A stretch of DNA of 64,000 nt from Imbricaverruca yamaguchii. Lineage: Eukaryota; Arthropoda; Thecostraca; Neoverrucidae. The DNA is taken from contig JAOTOL010001561.1 of NCBI GenBank assembly GCA_034440575.1, positions 668,501 to 732,500 on the forward strand. The letters are read 5' to 3'. Positions within the stretch are counted from its first letter, which is position 1. Each line of letters starts with the position of its first letter. Both the position numbers and the translations under genes were made by a program. Shown one piece after another: positions 35,441-47,290 of this stretch. The notes under the pieces were generated by a model that searched no databases, was not told the origin of the DNA, and saw only the letters and a list, made by a program, of their open reading frames with translations.

Positions 35441-36620
35441 CATGTCCCGGGTTGAAATGTTACTCGAGGGTTGCCCACGGGCATTCTCTTGATGCCAAGC
35501 ATGATTAGCTTTGGGAGAAGACAAAGAAACGCGGGGCGATCGAAGAAATGAGGTCCACCTTTGACTTTTAAAATTAATGTGATTTCTGAACAACTTGCTA
35601 GAGTACCATTGCCATGTCCCGGTTTGAAATGTTACTCAAAGTGCACCACGGGCTATTGCTTGATACAAAATATGGATAGGTTAGGACGAAGAAGAAAAAG
35701 TGAGGCGATCAAAGAAATCGGCTTGACCTTTGACCTTATAAATTAGTTATATTGGGTAACGTCCTAATACGGCACAAGTCACGTCGAATGACACCCACTT
35801 GGTGCAAATTGAACACATAGCGACGAATCGCGAGGATATAAAATCAAAACTATCCTTTGACCATGAGGTTTGACCTTGACATATCCAGGTTTAAAATGTT
35901 CCTTGAGGGTTCACCATTGCCTGTCACTTGACATACATTGATTACGATTGTCTCCCTGTCGACATGAGTGTCCATTCGTTGTCACGAATGACATCCATTT
36001 TCTGCAAATTGAAGCCATAGCGACGAAACGCGATGGCATCGAAGAACTCAATGATACCTTTGACTTTGACATGTCCCGGTTTGAAATGGAGCTGGGTAGG
36101 CTTGGGCGAAAAGCACCAAAAAATGTGAGGCGACTGAAGGAATCAGCTTGAATTTTGACCCGTCCAAATTATTTCGAAATATCGCCTTTCTGATAATGTA
36201 CAAGACACCACGAATGACACAACACGGATGACACAACACGAATGACATCCATGTTTTTGCAAATTGAAGCCATAGCGACACAAAGCGATAACATCGAGGA
36301 ACTTAATGAAATCTTTGACCTTGATATGTTCCGGTTTGAAATGTTGCTCGAGTGTTCGCCACAGGTTATCGCTTCATGCCAAATTTGGATAAGTTTGAGA
36401 GAAAACGAAAGAATCGGCGATCGAAGTATCAGCTTGGCCTTTGTCCTTGACAACTAATTCGTTTGCTCAGCTTTCTGATACTGCATAGCAAGAGAAGTCG
36501 AGTGACGCTCATTTGATAGAAGTTGAAGCAATAGCAACCGAACCTTGCGTTCGGTCGAAATCGCTTCAATATCGCCATCTAATAAATGAAGGTAACCTCT
36601 GACCTACATATTTGACCTTG
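35441..36620. repeat. Degenerate repeat with ~445-bp dimeric period inside H1 copy 2
   Basis: Landmarks resembling CATGTCCCGGTTTGAAATG recur at about 35441, 35613, 35879, 36070 and 36324, so short (172, 191) and long (266, 254) steps alternate. GAGGCGATCGAAGAAATCxGC and TTGAAGCCATAGCGACxAA words recur in step. A further partial unit (36860-36970) lies beyond the TTAGG array, which therefore interrupts this repeat. Confidence 0.75.
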
Positions 36621-36654
36621 ATATGCCTTGAGAACGCATGTCAAGGTATGTATA

Positions 36655-36828
36655 GTTAGGTTAGGTTAGGATAGGTTAGGTTAGGTTAGGTTAGGTTAGG
36701 TTAGGTTAGGTTAGGTTAGGTTAGGTTAGGTTAGGTTAGGTTAGGTTAGGTTAGGTTAGGTTAGGTTAGGTTAGGTTAGGTTAGGTTAGGTTAGGTTAGA
36801 ATAGGTTAGGTTAGGTTAGGTTAGGTTA
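36655..36828 (+). repeat. (TTAGG)n array, about 34 units, interstitial
   Basis: An almost pure TTAGG tract with two ATAGG variants (about 36669 and 36798). TTAGG is the ancestral arthropod telomere repeat. Here it lies inside a transposon copy, with ordinary sequence on both sides, so it is not a chromosome end. Confidence 0.97.
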
Positions 36829-36979
36829 CGGTGAAGGCAACCGCCGCCTATTCATTTCAAATATACCGCCTTGAAATGTTGCAATATGGTTCACCACAGG
36901 CTATACTGCAAGGCGACGGAAGAACCTGGCATATATTGGAGGCGACCGAAGAAACTGGCTTACGTTGAACCTTAACCGC

Positions 36980-37640
36980 TAAAGTGATACCTTTGCAACC
37001 CTGGGGACCTCCTTTGGAATCCTGGGCCTCCTTTGCAGTCCTGGGGGGCTTCCTTTGTAATCATGGGGTCTCCCTCGAATCTTGGGGCCTCCGTGCCAAT
37101 TATTGGCACTCTTTATTTCCAGGGCCTCCCATCCTCTCCTGAATGACTCCTTTTCAAATTAGAGGCCTCCTCTCGCGTCTGTGTCTGGAGCCTCATTATC
37201 GTCTGATCTGGGTGCTTCTGTGTCGGTCCCAAATATTATCTCCTTGAGTCCTCTTCTTCCAAAATATGGGCCTCATCTGGCTGATCTCAGTGACCTCTCA
37301 TTCCCGCAGAGACCTTTTTGCCCATATTGGGACTCCCTCTTGCGTCCGGAGAAATATCTCACATCATTCTTTATTTTCTATTGTAGGGCCTCCTTTTCCA
37401 CATTGGGTGCCTCATTTCCAAATTCAAAATATCCTGCCACCCATCAGAAGCCTTCTTGTCCAACCTGGGTGCCATTCTGCCCGTCTCGGTGGCATCCTTT
37501 TCGCCATGGGGGCCTCCTCCAAATCTCTGTTGTACGTCTCTTTTTATGACCTGATAAGATTTGCCGGGAGCCTGGTTGCCAGTCTTGGGGCCTCTTTGAC
37601 AGCATGATCATCCGTCTCGTCTGCCTACTTGCTCACCATT
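36980..37640. repeat. Minisatellite GGGGCCTCCTTTxCxAxTCT, reverse phrasing of the H1 array
   Basis: Degenerate ~20-25 bp units. Its reverse complement corresponds to the AGGAGGCCCC array at 14640-15270 and has the same position relative to the H1 left end, confirming copy 2 orientation. Confidence 0.85.
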
Positions 37641-37763
37641 TTTCCTCTGCATTTCCGGATAGGGGCCTCCTCAAATTCTAGGGGGCGGCGCCCACAGTCT
37701 CACGGCAGGAGAGGCGACTGTCCCCTCTGCCCCTCCCCCAGTGGCGACGCCCCTGTGACGATC

Positions 37764-38999
37764 ATGATGAAATTGTCTGGCATTAATAACAGCAGACGTT
37801 GTAGCAGACGACAGACGATTGAAAAACAATGAATGTAAGGAAAATGCATTTACGTCTGATATGTGCATGGAAATACACGCATGTAAGCATACGTTTACGC
37901 ATATGTACGTACGACATACGCAAACGCAGATACACGTAACCATATCTTTACGTAAGCTCAAATGTACGAAAGTGTACCGGAGCACAAATGTATGCACGTG
38001 TGCACCAATGTACGTTTGTGCAAGGGCACGTACGTGCAAACATGTCCATAACAAATGTTTGTAAGAGCACAAGCGCACCAATAAAGCTTCGTGAGTCCGC
38101 ATGTTTATGGTCGGTGGAACCTAAAGCACAAATAACAACCATGTGTGGACTTAGGACAAAGGACGTACGGCAGATGCACTCAAGCAATCGCATGGACGAA
38201 AATGCAAAATGAGGTTATCCAACAACTGTATTCAAGATTAAGTATGCGTAAGCAGGTGAACTTAAACAATTGTAAACAACAAACAATTGAACTTAAACAA
38301 TTAAACAATTAAACAAATGAATATTTACTTGAGAGTAAATGCCCGCATCCTAGAAGTAACTTAAGTGTAGGTGTACCGAAGTAACCCAAGGTTTATATAA
38401 ATGTGCATTAAAAAATTGACGGATGGCAAACGGTGCTTACGCTTTATGTAGATCAGACAGAGTACATATGGCAGATGCGCTCATATGACATGTACGGAAG
38501 TACAATTAAAGTTCGCGAAGAAGTGCACGTAAGATGAAGGGCATGTAAACGGCGAGAGGGGAAGAGGGACTGGTAGATCAGGGGCGAAGAGGTTGGCTGG
38601 GTAAAACGGTTTTCGCGGTTGAAACACCGGCTCAAGTCAGTTCCAGGGAGTTCCTCCTAAGACCAGAGCAAGGTCAGCAAGGCCATGTCTTGTGGGCGGA
38701 GACGGACAGGGAGTGAAGCCACGCTAGTGAGAGACATTGGTGGGGGCTGGGCTGGTCAGCATTGTCATCTGAGCAAAGGGCGTGACACCAAGACTTCAAT
38801 ACATGGCCATAGACTTTTCCCCGGTCCCAGCATTGGTCCAGCACTAAGCCACCAGCCGACTGCCGTTGACGACTCAGTGATCGGCTCCACGCCAACTTGT
38901 ATCCCCAGGTGGCTCCAGCCCATCTGTCTACGGCTCAGAAGATGAGCTGGGGCCGGCTGGCGTCCAGTTCCGGACTCAGCAGCGTATCCGGTCGGTCCT
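37764..38999. other. Unassigned DNA with degenerate CACGTACG-rich tract
   Basis: About 37850-38070 is rich in ACGTACG, GTACGxxxGTGCAxxAATGT words with loose ~20-bp spacing. The rest is unassigned. Frames here and on the opposite strand are repeat artefacts. Confidence 0.45.
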
Positions 39000-39270
39000 G
39001 TTACGTGCCACTACCGGTGGCACGTGCCATGATGTGCCACGTGCTAACGCCGGCCCTGATCTGGCCGACCGGCGGAACCAATTCTGGTATGTGAGAAGTC
39101 AACGTGCCAGGATCTGACTGGTGGCAAGGCTGAGACCAAAGCCGTATATTTACGCTGGTGTACATTTGTCTTGCGCACGTTTGCATTTGCGTGCGAACGT
39201 GCGCACATTTCCACTTGCACACGTACGCACATTTCCACTTGTCGTACGCACATTTCCACTTGCAAACATT
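39000..39270. repeat. Short palindromic CGTGCCAC cluster and CACATTTCCACTTG tandem
   Basis: CGTGCCACTACCGGTGGCACG (about 39003-39023) is self-complementary around its centre and is followed by another GTGCCACGTGC. At 39190-39270 the word ACGCACATTTCCACTTG recurs three to four times every ~18-25 bp. Confidence 0.65.
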
Positions 39271-41449
39271 TGTTTCCGTGCATATCCGAGTGTGCATCTG
39301 CCATACTTATCTTTGCTTCATGGGCTACGCAGCTACGCAGCCAGCTGTCTGCAGTCATACACTAAATCTGGCATGGCTAAAAGATGGATATTTGTTGTTT
39401 TAGTTACTAATTCGCTAATTATTTTAAGTGGGTTATTTATTGTTCGTGAACGGCTGATACGTCCCCGGTGCCATCTGTGCTAAACATCGGACTTAACGAA
39501 GTTGCCCATCCCCGTGTGCACAAGCTCAATATCAGGGAGCCACACAGGCAAAGTCTGCATTTATTCGACAATGCGTAATAAAATGTCATCCGTGGCCGAG
39601 ATTCTGCGAAACGTCGTGCAACAAACACCATGTCTGAATCTATCGCAGCACGTATGACAGCGCGGACGCCTTCTGAAACGCGCCGCGACCGCCATTCCCG
39701 GCAGCTCATCGTCGTCTTTACGGCGTCGTGCCCACGGCTCGTATACCACGGTTCCTGAGCTCGGCTCGAGAGCGGCCCGAGCAGGCGTCGGCGCCGGACG
39801 TGGCGCGGCCTGTCGCCCGTCCAGTTGGTATGCACCCGAGCCGGCTCTGCGGCTCATAACAGGGCGACGTCCAGTCGTACTGGCTGTCGGCCCCGTCTCC
39901 CGCGGGTGGACTGATGCCGGCCGCGGCCGCCGCACGGCCATGCGGCGCGCGTGAACGAGCCGCTCTGTTCTCGCCGCGTGGGGATATTTGACACACGGAA
40001 TTGTGGCATGGACTGAGCGTTCAGACTCCACGCTCCGTGCCTTGAATGATGTGGGGATGAACAAGGCGTGCAATATAGCAGTTGGATTAGCATCAAAGAC
40101 ACAAAGGGTGATAGTCAATTTTAAATTTGGGTGCTGTGCGACTTCTTAAAATGTCTGTTTAACGTAACTCTTTCATTGACGTAACAAATCTCTAGCGGAT
40201 GGCACTTTGCCACTGCTAAAGGCAAAATAAAAATAATAAACATCTTAATGTTTAGGGCAAGCAAATTCCGGTTTTCACAGGGATATTTGCCCTTTTTACT
40301 ACGGAATATCAAAAAGTCAGCTGTGCTGTTCTTAACTGAGCGTTCATTTTCTCACTATGCCTTTTTTCAAACGCTGCACTTCTTGTTTTGTTTTCCTTTC
40401 CTCGTATTTGGTGTGCTAAAGAGCTAACCAATACAAAATGATATCGGAATCACCGTTGTAGGTTGTTGAGCTTGTTGAGGTTTCGCCTCAGAAACCCATT
40501 GACATTCTCAAGAAATCGAAATTGTGGTACCTTCTATTGGAATCATACCTGGATATATAGGCGCATGGTATAGCTATTCATCTCAGCGAACACGTCGTTT
40601 GTAATTCCTGCGAATTACAAACGACGTGTTCGCCTTACGGATTAGTAATAGCAAGCCAAGTCTTGTGTTGACAACTGGGTAAAGCGACTGTTGGGACGAT
40701 TTTTGGAGGGAAGTACTGCTTGCTTTAGGTGGGCTTCATCTTAACAAGTAGGGAATAGAACCACTAAATAGTAAATGACAACTGAGCTCCTGCTCAGTTG
40801 TCCCGGGAACGACAACTAGGAAAGTCATCAGTGGGGATGGGGGTGAAGCTCAACACATAAATGGTATGGCTGTGAAAGAAAAAGTATAACTCATGGTTAT
40901 GGCATTGGTCAGGGAACTTCAGTCTATTTTTCCCATCTCATAGTATCCTCCATTTAAAAGGCAACTCCAGATCCCCTGTGGCTCATATTAAGCCTGAAAC
41001 CTTTATGTCCTTTATGGCTTCACAAGTGCGCAAAAAACATGTTCGCCGATTAGATTAAACCAAGCCCGTGCACCAGAATCTGTCGGGCCTCCCTTTTCCG
41101 CGCCGTCGTCAACTACGGTCACAATTAAGGTTGCTTTCATTTTTGTGCCTCCCAGGCTCCAGACGTCACCCGGCTACGGCTTGTCAATCAAGGCAATCGG
41201 GTCTGTCGAAGCTTAATTTGGCGCATTTCACGCGTGGCGAGTCGCAGTTGACGAATAGGGCGGCCGCCGGGGGCGGGCACAATACGCGCGCCGCGACCGG
41301 GGCCGCCGCCAAATTATAATCAATACGTCGCGGCCGACGTGCGTTGAGAAGCGATGATTTTTCACCGGCCGGCACCTCCCCGGCCGTTCTCGGCCGCCCT
41401 GCCCCTGGCTGTCGCACACACGTGCCGTCCAGGGAAGCCTGGGGAGCGT
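39271..41449. other. Unassigned DNA with two CpG-rich patches
   Basis: CpG-dense stretches at about 39640-39990 and 41060-41460 stand out from AT-rich surroundings. The second contains GCCAAATTATAATCAATACG within GC-rich sequence. Nothing coding was recognised. A perfect hairpin at 40586-40633 is listed separately. Confidence 0.4.
40586..40633. repeat. Perfect 22-bp inverted repeat with 4-nt loop
   Basis: The arm GCGAACACGTCGTTTGTAAT-TC is followed by CTGC and then its exact reverse complement. There is no poly-T after it and no neighbouring gene, so it is not called a terminator. Confidence 0.97.
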
Positions 41450-42440
41450 GCGGCCGGCGGGATATACAGCGGGGAGGTGTGCGGAATAAGGCGGGAGGGA
41501 TATGGAATGGAGACAAATAAACATCGCGACGTGAAATATCGCGATGTGAGACATTCGTCGAGGTGGGACGTACGGTGGGGAGGAACAAATAGTGGGGTAG
41601 GCCATGCGGTTGGAGATGTGGCATGAGCTTGGGTCGGACATGCGGTGGCAGATAGGGAACGCGATGGGGTGGGTATATGCGGTGAATTTGAACATGCGGT
41701 AGTGTGAGACATACGATGCTGGAATACGAAAATACGGTGGGGGTGAGGAATGCAGCGGGAGTCAATCCTGCGGCGAGAAGGGACATACGATGGGGTGAGA
41801 CATACGGCTGGGTGGGGAGTATGACGGGGAGGGGAGAAGGGGAGGGTGCGACGTGCGGTGAGGGCGGGGACTTTTGTTGGGTGAGAGTGCCAATGTGAGG
41901 CGAGCTGGACATACAATAAGGAAATGTAAACAGTGGGATGGGACATAATGCAGGGCTGGATGGGGAAAAACAACCAATAAGGTGAGACATGTCGGAGTAG
42001 GACATGTGGTAGGGTGAGACATGCGAGATGATACACAAGGTGAGATGGGACATATGATGGAAGAAGCAACCAGTTTGGTGGGGAATGCAGCGGGGGATGG
42101 GAAATGCGGATAAGCGACGAGATAAAACTTATGGCGGGGTGGGAAATGTGATGGCAGGAACAAGTAGTTCGGTGTGACATCCGGGTGGGGTGGGACATAC
42201 AGTGGAGGAAGGTATATGATGGGGTGAGACATGCGGCGGGGTGGGACATTGGATGGCAAGAAGAAGACACAAACGGAGGTGCGGCACATGCGGCGTGAGT
42301 GGGGAATGCGGAGGGTGGGACGTACAGTGGTGTCAAACATACGATGTGGTGGGACATACGATGGCGACGAGACACATGGCTTGGTCGGACTTTGGATTGG
42401 GAGGAACAAACGTGAGGGTGGGACCACGGTGGGATGGAAA
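41450..42440. repeat. GT-rich degenerate minisatellite GGTGGGACATACG
   Basis: About forty degenerate ~20-30 bp units of the form GGTGGGACATxxGGxGGGGT. The minus strand is open in all three frames for 230-340 codons, encoding proline/serine/histidine-rich PPHRMSHP-type periodic peptides. This is explained by a unit lacking stop codons. Confidence 0.9.
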
Positions 42441-42939
42441 ATATGGCAAGGCAAGGCAGTCATATGCGTGCCTTAGGTGTTGTCGGGATGGATACTTAAA
42501 ATGTTTTAATTCTTCTGTCAGCATGCATTCTTTGTTACTTGCCTGTCATACTATTCATTCATTGGCTCGCCACAACATTGGCTATGTACACGCCTAACGT
42601 CACGATAATGGAAGTTACAGACCAGCTGTACGCACGGGACGTAGTTGGCTGCTTAGTTCTATTCTTAGCAGAATTACGTCATATAGCTAATCACTTAACA
42701 TATTCGTGGTTCATGATCTGAAGATGAAACTAATGTTTTGAACTGAATCAAGCCAACTGATTCCAACATGGGCGCTCAGCTGAGCGCCTCGAAGGGAAAG
42801 AACAACATGACAACAGGTTCGACGACAAGCAAACGCCCTTGCTTGCGGGAAGCGAGCAAGGGCGTTGCGACGGGAAAAGCGCGCCCTTCCCAGGTGCGCC
42901 CACACGGTCTGCACACAGGCACCTGTACTATACCACATC
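42441..42939. other. Unassigned DNA
   Basis: A short inverted pair GCGCTCAGCTGAGCGC at about 42771-42786 is a perfect 16-bp palindrome. GCAAGGGCG / CGCCCTTGC words also face each other at 42833-42866. Nothing else seen. Confidence 0.5.
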
Positions 42940-43056
42940 TATACCACCTGAGTCTGGAAATGGCCAGCAGTACCACGCCACCTGAGGCGCGAAATGGCCA
43001 GCAGTACCGCGCCACATAAGGCGCGAATAATGGCCAGCAGTACCGCGCCACCTGAG
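42940..43056. repeat. 34-bp tandem repeat, left half of a split array
   Basis: Three to four units of GCCACCTGAGGCGCGAAATG-GCCAGCAGTACCGC with small indels. The array stops at CACCTGAG (43049-43056), where the H2 element begins. It resumes at 47434 with CACCTGAGTCTGGAAATGGC. Confidence 0.9.
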
Positions 43057-43363
43057 CAGGGGTGTCGATTTTTGAAAAATATGGGGGGGGGGAGCGAAGT
43101 ACAAACGCACCCCCCCCCCCCCCTCCCCCCAAAAAAAATAACTCATCGGAATTCGCCCACTATATTTTCGGATCTCAGAAATTCTGAGTTTGCATTCCTA
43201 CCATGTGTATGTTTATGTTTATTCAGCATCCTCACCAACGGGGAAAGTCGTCCCATAACTGATCAAGTCACATAATTAAAAGAGCAGTGCACAGTACATG
43301 TCAGCATAACAGCTCTGAGTACTGCATGCAACTGCAGTGGCATGCAGTGGGCTCGGATCTATC

Positions 43364-43469
43364 GTCACCGTCACCGTCACCGTCACCGTCACCGTCACCG
43401 TCACCGTCACCGTCACCGTCACCGTCACCGTCACCGTCACCGTCACCGTCACCGTCACCGTCACCGTCG
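43364..43469. repeat. Hexanucleotide array (CACCGT)n, about 18 units
   Basis: A perfect array. Frames read as alternating dipeptides in every direction and are not genes. Confidence 0.98.
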
Positions 43470-44079
43470 CTCTCCTCCCCTCACTCCACACACCAACAAG
43501 CACACCGGCTTAAATACAAATACTTCAGCGATCAGATGCCGGCTAAAACACACCGGCCTTGATGGAGTATCGGAGCACAGCAGACCTGAACGGTGGTGAC
43601 GATGGGTGAAAGTATTTCCTTGTTGCTTAACGTTAGGGAGGGGCGAAGCCAAAGTTGTGATGGGGCGAGTTCAAGATCGTGGAAAGAATACAGCAGCCAC
43701 AAAAACAGAGACATCGGAAACAATGTCCTCTGATTAATCATGTGCGTTGGTGTCAGTATCAAATATTCAAATATTCAAATATTCGTGAAATAGGGTGGGA
43801 ATATTGCCTTCTGAATACTCAATCAACATCCTTCTCCAAGAAGTATCGACATCCCGCTCCTTGATGCATGCTTATGAAGTCTTCGCGTCTCCTTTCTAAC
43901 AGTATCTCGTTTACATGTAGCTTGTGTATGTTCTCGATAAGGAATGTGCAATGTGCAAAATTTTGGAAAGTGGGAATAATGGCAGAGTCAAAACATTTTT
44001 CAAATCGGCGGAATTGGTATGATCCCCCGCCCCCATGTGTCTATTTTTTCAACCATTTCGCTTTTTCGGTGCTACAGCC

Positions 44080-45200
44080 ATATGTTAAGGCATATGGCTG
44101 GGGCCTCGGCCCTGCCACGTTTTGCGAAACTCTGTAAATTTTAGAGGGCACGGTGCATTTTCGGCCTCCCGTTGTGCTCTTAGGGTTCCGCTGTATTTAA
44201 ATGAGGCGTTTACTTTTCGCACATGTGTTGAAACCCCAGCACAACCTTGGCTCCTCCGGTATAATTCATTGGGATCCCAGCGTGACTTTTCTGGCCCAGG
44301 TGTGTAATTTCGGGGGGCCCGGAGCAGTTTTCTGGGTTCCACGATCATTTTTATGACTTCTGAATTATTTAAAGTCCGAGTCCCGGCCTGATTTTTTGGG
44401 CACCAGACGCTATATCTTTGTGTCTCACTGCGATTTTTTCGAGCTCCGGTACGCCATTATCTCGAGACCGTATGCAAATTTTGGAGGAATCTGTTGGTAC
44501 GTTTGGAGCTCTGGAGAGATGTTCCGGACTCGGACGTACGTTTTTCGGAATCTCTCCTTATTTTAGAAGGCATCGGATTACTTTTTATTGAGTTCAGGTG
44601 TGGTTTTTGGGACTATGCTGTGTCTGCACAGGGGAATTTGTCATGCCCGACCCATTTTTTTGGTACTACCACCGGAATTCTGGGTCCAGTACGTGATATT
44701 TGTGGATATAGTCGCGTGTTCTCGGGGGGGGGGGGGGGTTGTAATTAGCTGCGCCGCCACAGCGCGATTTTGGTGAACCCCGGTGCACATTTTCGTGGGC
44801 CTGGTAAGTTGTAAGGCGCTCGGCGTATTCACTTTCAGCCCACTACACGAATTCTGGGGCCCCGACGCGGATGCATCGGGCCCAGCGCGATTTTTTTTGG
44901 GAACCGGCGTGATTCGGTAAATTTTGGAGGGCTTGATTTTGGAGCCTACCCATTCAGTATGGGGTGGGCGGGGTGGCATTTTCCTTTTCGAACGCCACTG
45001 CGGCTGCTCGACGTGGTTTTTTCTTCGCAAATGGCACCATCGAGAGTAGAAAGGCCACAGCGTGATTTTCGTTTTGGGGCCACAGCGTGATTTTCAGGGG
45101 CCTAGATGGAAGCTTTTGAGTCCCCAGCGTTATTATCAGGGGCCCCTGCGCGACTTTTGGGGACACCCAATGTGATTTTTGCTGAGACCAAGCGGAATTT
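44080..45200. repeat. GC-rich minisatellite GGGGCCCCAGCGTGATTTT, ~22-36 bp units
   Basis: Degenerate units such as GGGCCCAGCGCGATTTTTTT and GGGGCCACAGCGTGATTTTC. The reverse complement resembles the 17090-18110 array in H1, so the H1 and H2 elements carry related satellite despite different termini. Confidence 0.8.
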
Positions 45201-45769
45201 TTATGGAGCAAGTCGCATGGTTCGCATGGTTGGAGTTGAAGGTGGATGGAGCAGCACTGTGAAGGACATAACATATGGTTCAAAGGGCTTCTATATTCAA
45301 AGGAATACACTTTCTTCATCCGCTTCAAACATGATACAATGAAGCACTGTCACCGAATTTAAACACGAAAAAAGAGTGAGCCACCTGCTGTTTTTAATGT
45401 TATTGAAGTGAATTTGTTGTCTTGTTAGTGAACTGACCACTCATATGACGGTATATAAGTTCATTAACTTCGCCTCCTTCCATCATGCAAACTTGTCATT
45501 TTCCAATGATATGAATAAGATGCATTCAAGTTACATCAGAAATCGTCAGAATAACTTACTACCCACAAACCGGTGTATTTGTGAATTCATCATGGATGGC
45601 GATGAATTTATAATGTTTCTCAACACATATGATGTAGATCTGACCTGCAAATGGGCAACTGAGTAAATGTTGTCAGCCCAGGAATCCATTCCTGAAAAAA
45701 TAGCACTTTCAACATGCTCTTGTGAAGCAATAAGTGCAATGCTCTCATCACGTGCACCATGTAGCACAA

Positions 45770-47290
45770 AAAGAGTCTAAGATCTAAGGTCTACCTTAGA
45801 CTAATTGCAGTCTAAGGTAACCACCAAAAAAGTTGTGCACCCATTTTACCTCCATGAATCATTCAAAGGTTTCGCCGACTTATATTAGGCCAGGCTTTTG
45901 TTGTAAGATAAGGTTTTTCCCTTAAAAATAACGTTTCCTTTGTTCAAAAACAGTTCAAGCTAGATTAGGCTAGGAAAATTTTTACTCTGTGAATGTTTGT
46001 GAACAGAAAGATGTTAGGAAATTGTCCATTAGAAAATAATTTTATTTCATGCATGGAAGGCTAGGCTAGATTAAGTAAGGTTATGTTACATCTTCTTTTT
46101 CTTTCTCTGAACATAATTTTTCATTACTATTACTATTACTAATATTTTTTATTTTTTTATTTATTAATTTTTAATTTATTAATTTTTCATATATTACTCA
46201 AATCCAAGGCCCTTTTTCGGAGTCGTGTTGCCTCCCTATTGAAAAGTATGCATGTGCAGAGGAAATGAGTGGTTGCATCGTGTCCAGCACGTTAAGGAGA
46301 TTACCGTAAACTGAAGAAAAAATACCTAACAAGCCAGACATTATTGCAGTTTAAGGTAACCACCAGACAAGTTCTATACACATTTTACCTACATGAAGCA
46401 TACAAAGTAATGAGGGTTGGTTATGTCAGGTCAGGTTAGGTTAGGTTAGGCCTTTTAAGTTCAAAATAATTCAGAAAATTCCTGCAAAATTTTAGAAAAA
46501 CAATTAATTCCTTGCATGGGAAGTTGGGCCGGGATATGTAAGGTTATCTTACATAATTTTTAAACTTTGTTTTTATGCTATATAACCTTTTGGGTGCTAT
46601 TTATACTTCACGTTGGAAAGTATGCACTCCAAGTCAGGACGATAAATTTGCGCTTTTAGGTGTTTCATTAATTTTTTTTCATATATATTTTAAATGCAAT
46701 GTTTAGGAATGTGACTAAGATGATTGCATCACACATTGTCTGTGCAAATTTTTTTATTTTAACGTTGTGAGCAAAATAACACAAAAATTGGCTTTGAGTT
46801 AGGTACCATAGCATAAAAGCATAAAAGCATAAAAGCATTAAAGGTGTAAGATAAATTAGCTTAACTTCAGTCTAACCTGCCTTTGGAGAAAACAATTCTA
46901 AAAACAAAACTGAAAAAATATCGGGCAATTTATTTCCTTCAAGTAAAAAAAAGAAAAACCTAACCAAACCTAGCCAAACCAGAAATATTGTGCTTTAAGG
47001 TGGTAACGAGACAATTTTATAGACACATTTGCCTCGATAACGCAAGCAATTGACTAGGTTTGGTTAGGTCAGGTTAGTTTAGGTGTTTTAAGTTTGATTT
47101 TTTTGCTAAAATCTCCACAAAATTCAACAGAAAATGATCCTCCAGAAAGAAAATCCACTCCTATTTGTATTTTTCACGCAATTTTGAATTTTGCAGCAAG
47201 AGGTGGAAAGTCAATCCACTATCGAAACGAAATCTTTCATTTTAGTACAAAATGAGCTGCTTGGTGCTATCTAAGTTTTCTAAGTAGCAT
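45770..47290. other. AT-rich part of H2 with scattered TTAGG words
   Basis: Short runs such as GGTTAGGTTAGGTTAGGCC (46435) and CTAACCAAACCTAGCC (46961) occur in strongly AT-rich sequence. Facing words GTCTAAG/CTTAGAC occur at 45774-45820. No coding domain was seen. Wording overlaps that of 23080-23160. Confidence 0.5.

Larger units (their letters stand above)
33773..37755 (-). mobile_element. hAT-like non-autonomous element (family H1), copy 2, 4.0 kb, intact ends
   Basis: The left boundary reads CAGTGCCGTCGCCACGAAAT and the right boundary, reverse-complemented, CAGGGGCGTCGCCACTGGGG. Both are flanked by the identical 8 bases TGACGATC (33765-33772 and 37756-37763), a perfect target-site duplication of hAT size. 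Orientation is opposite to copy 1: 33773-34215 matches the right 445 bp of copy 1, and 37630-37755 matches its left end. Contents are a nested GC-rich piece (34655-34963), a dimeric ~445 bp repeat, a (TTAGG)n array and a GGCCTCC minisatellite. No transposase frame was found, so mobilisation would have needed an enzyme from elsewhere. Confidence 0.9.

Noticed and set aside
36655..36828. A chromosome end
   Set aside because: Ordinary sequence and a complete transposon boundary lie on both sides of the TTAGG array.
39561..40118. A 185-codon minus-strand frame in CpG-rich DNA
   Set aside because: Arginine/alanine-rich low-complexity translation typical of GC-rich noncoding DNA, with shadows in other frames.
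41184..42463. Three overlapping minus-strand frames of 233-337 codons, proline/histidine-rich
   Set aside because: All three frames are open because the minisatellite unit lacks stops. No domain, and no consistent codon pattern.
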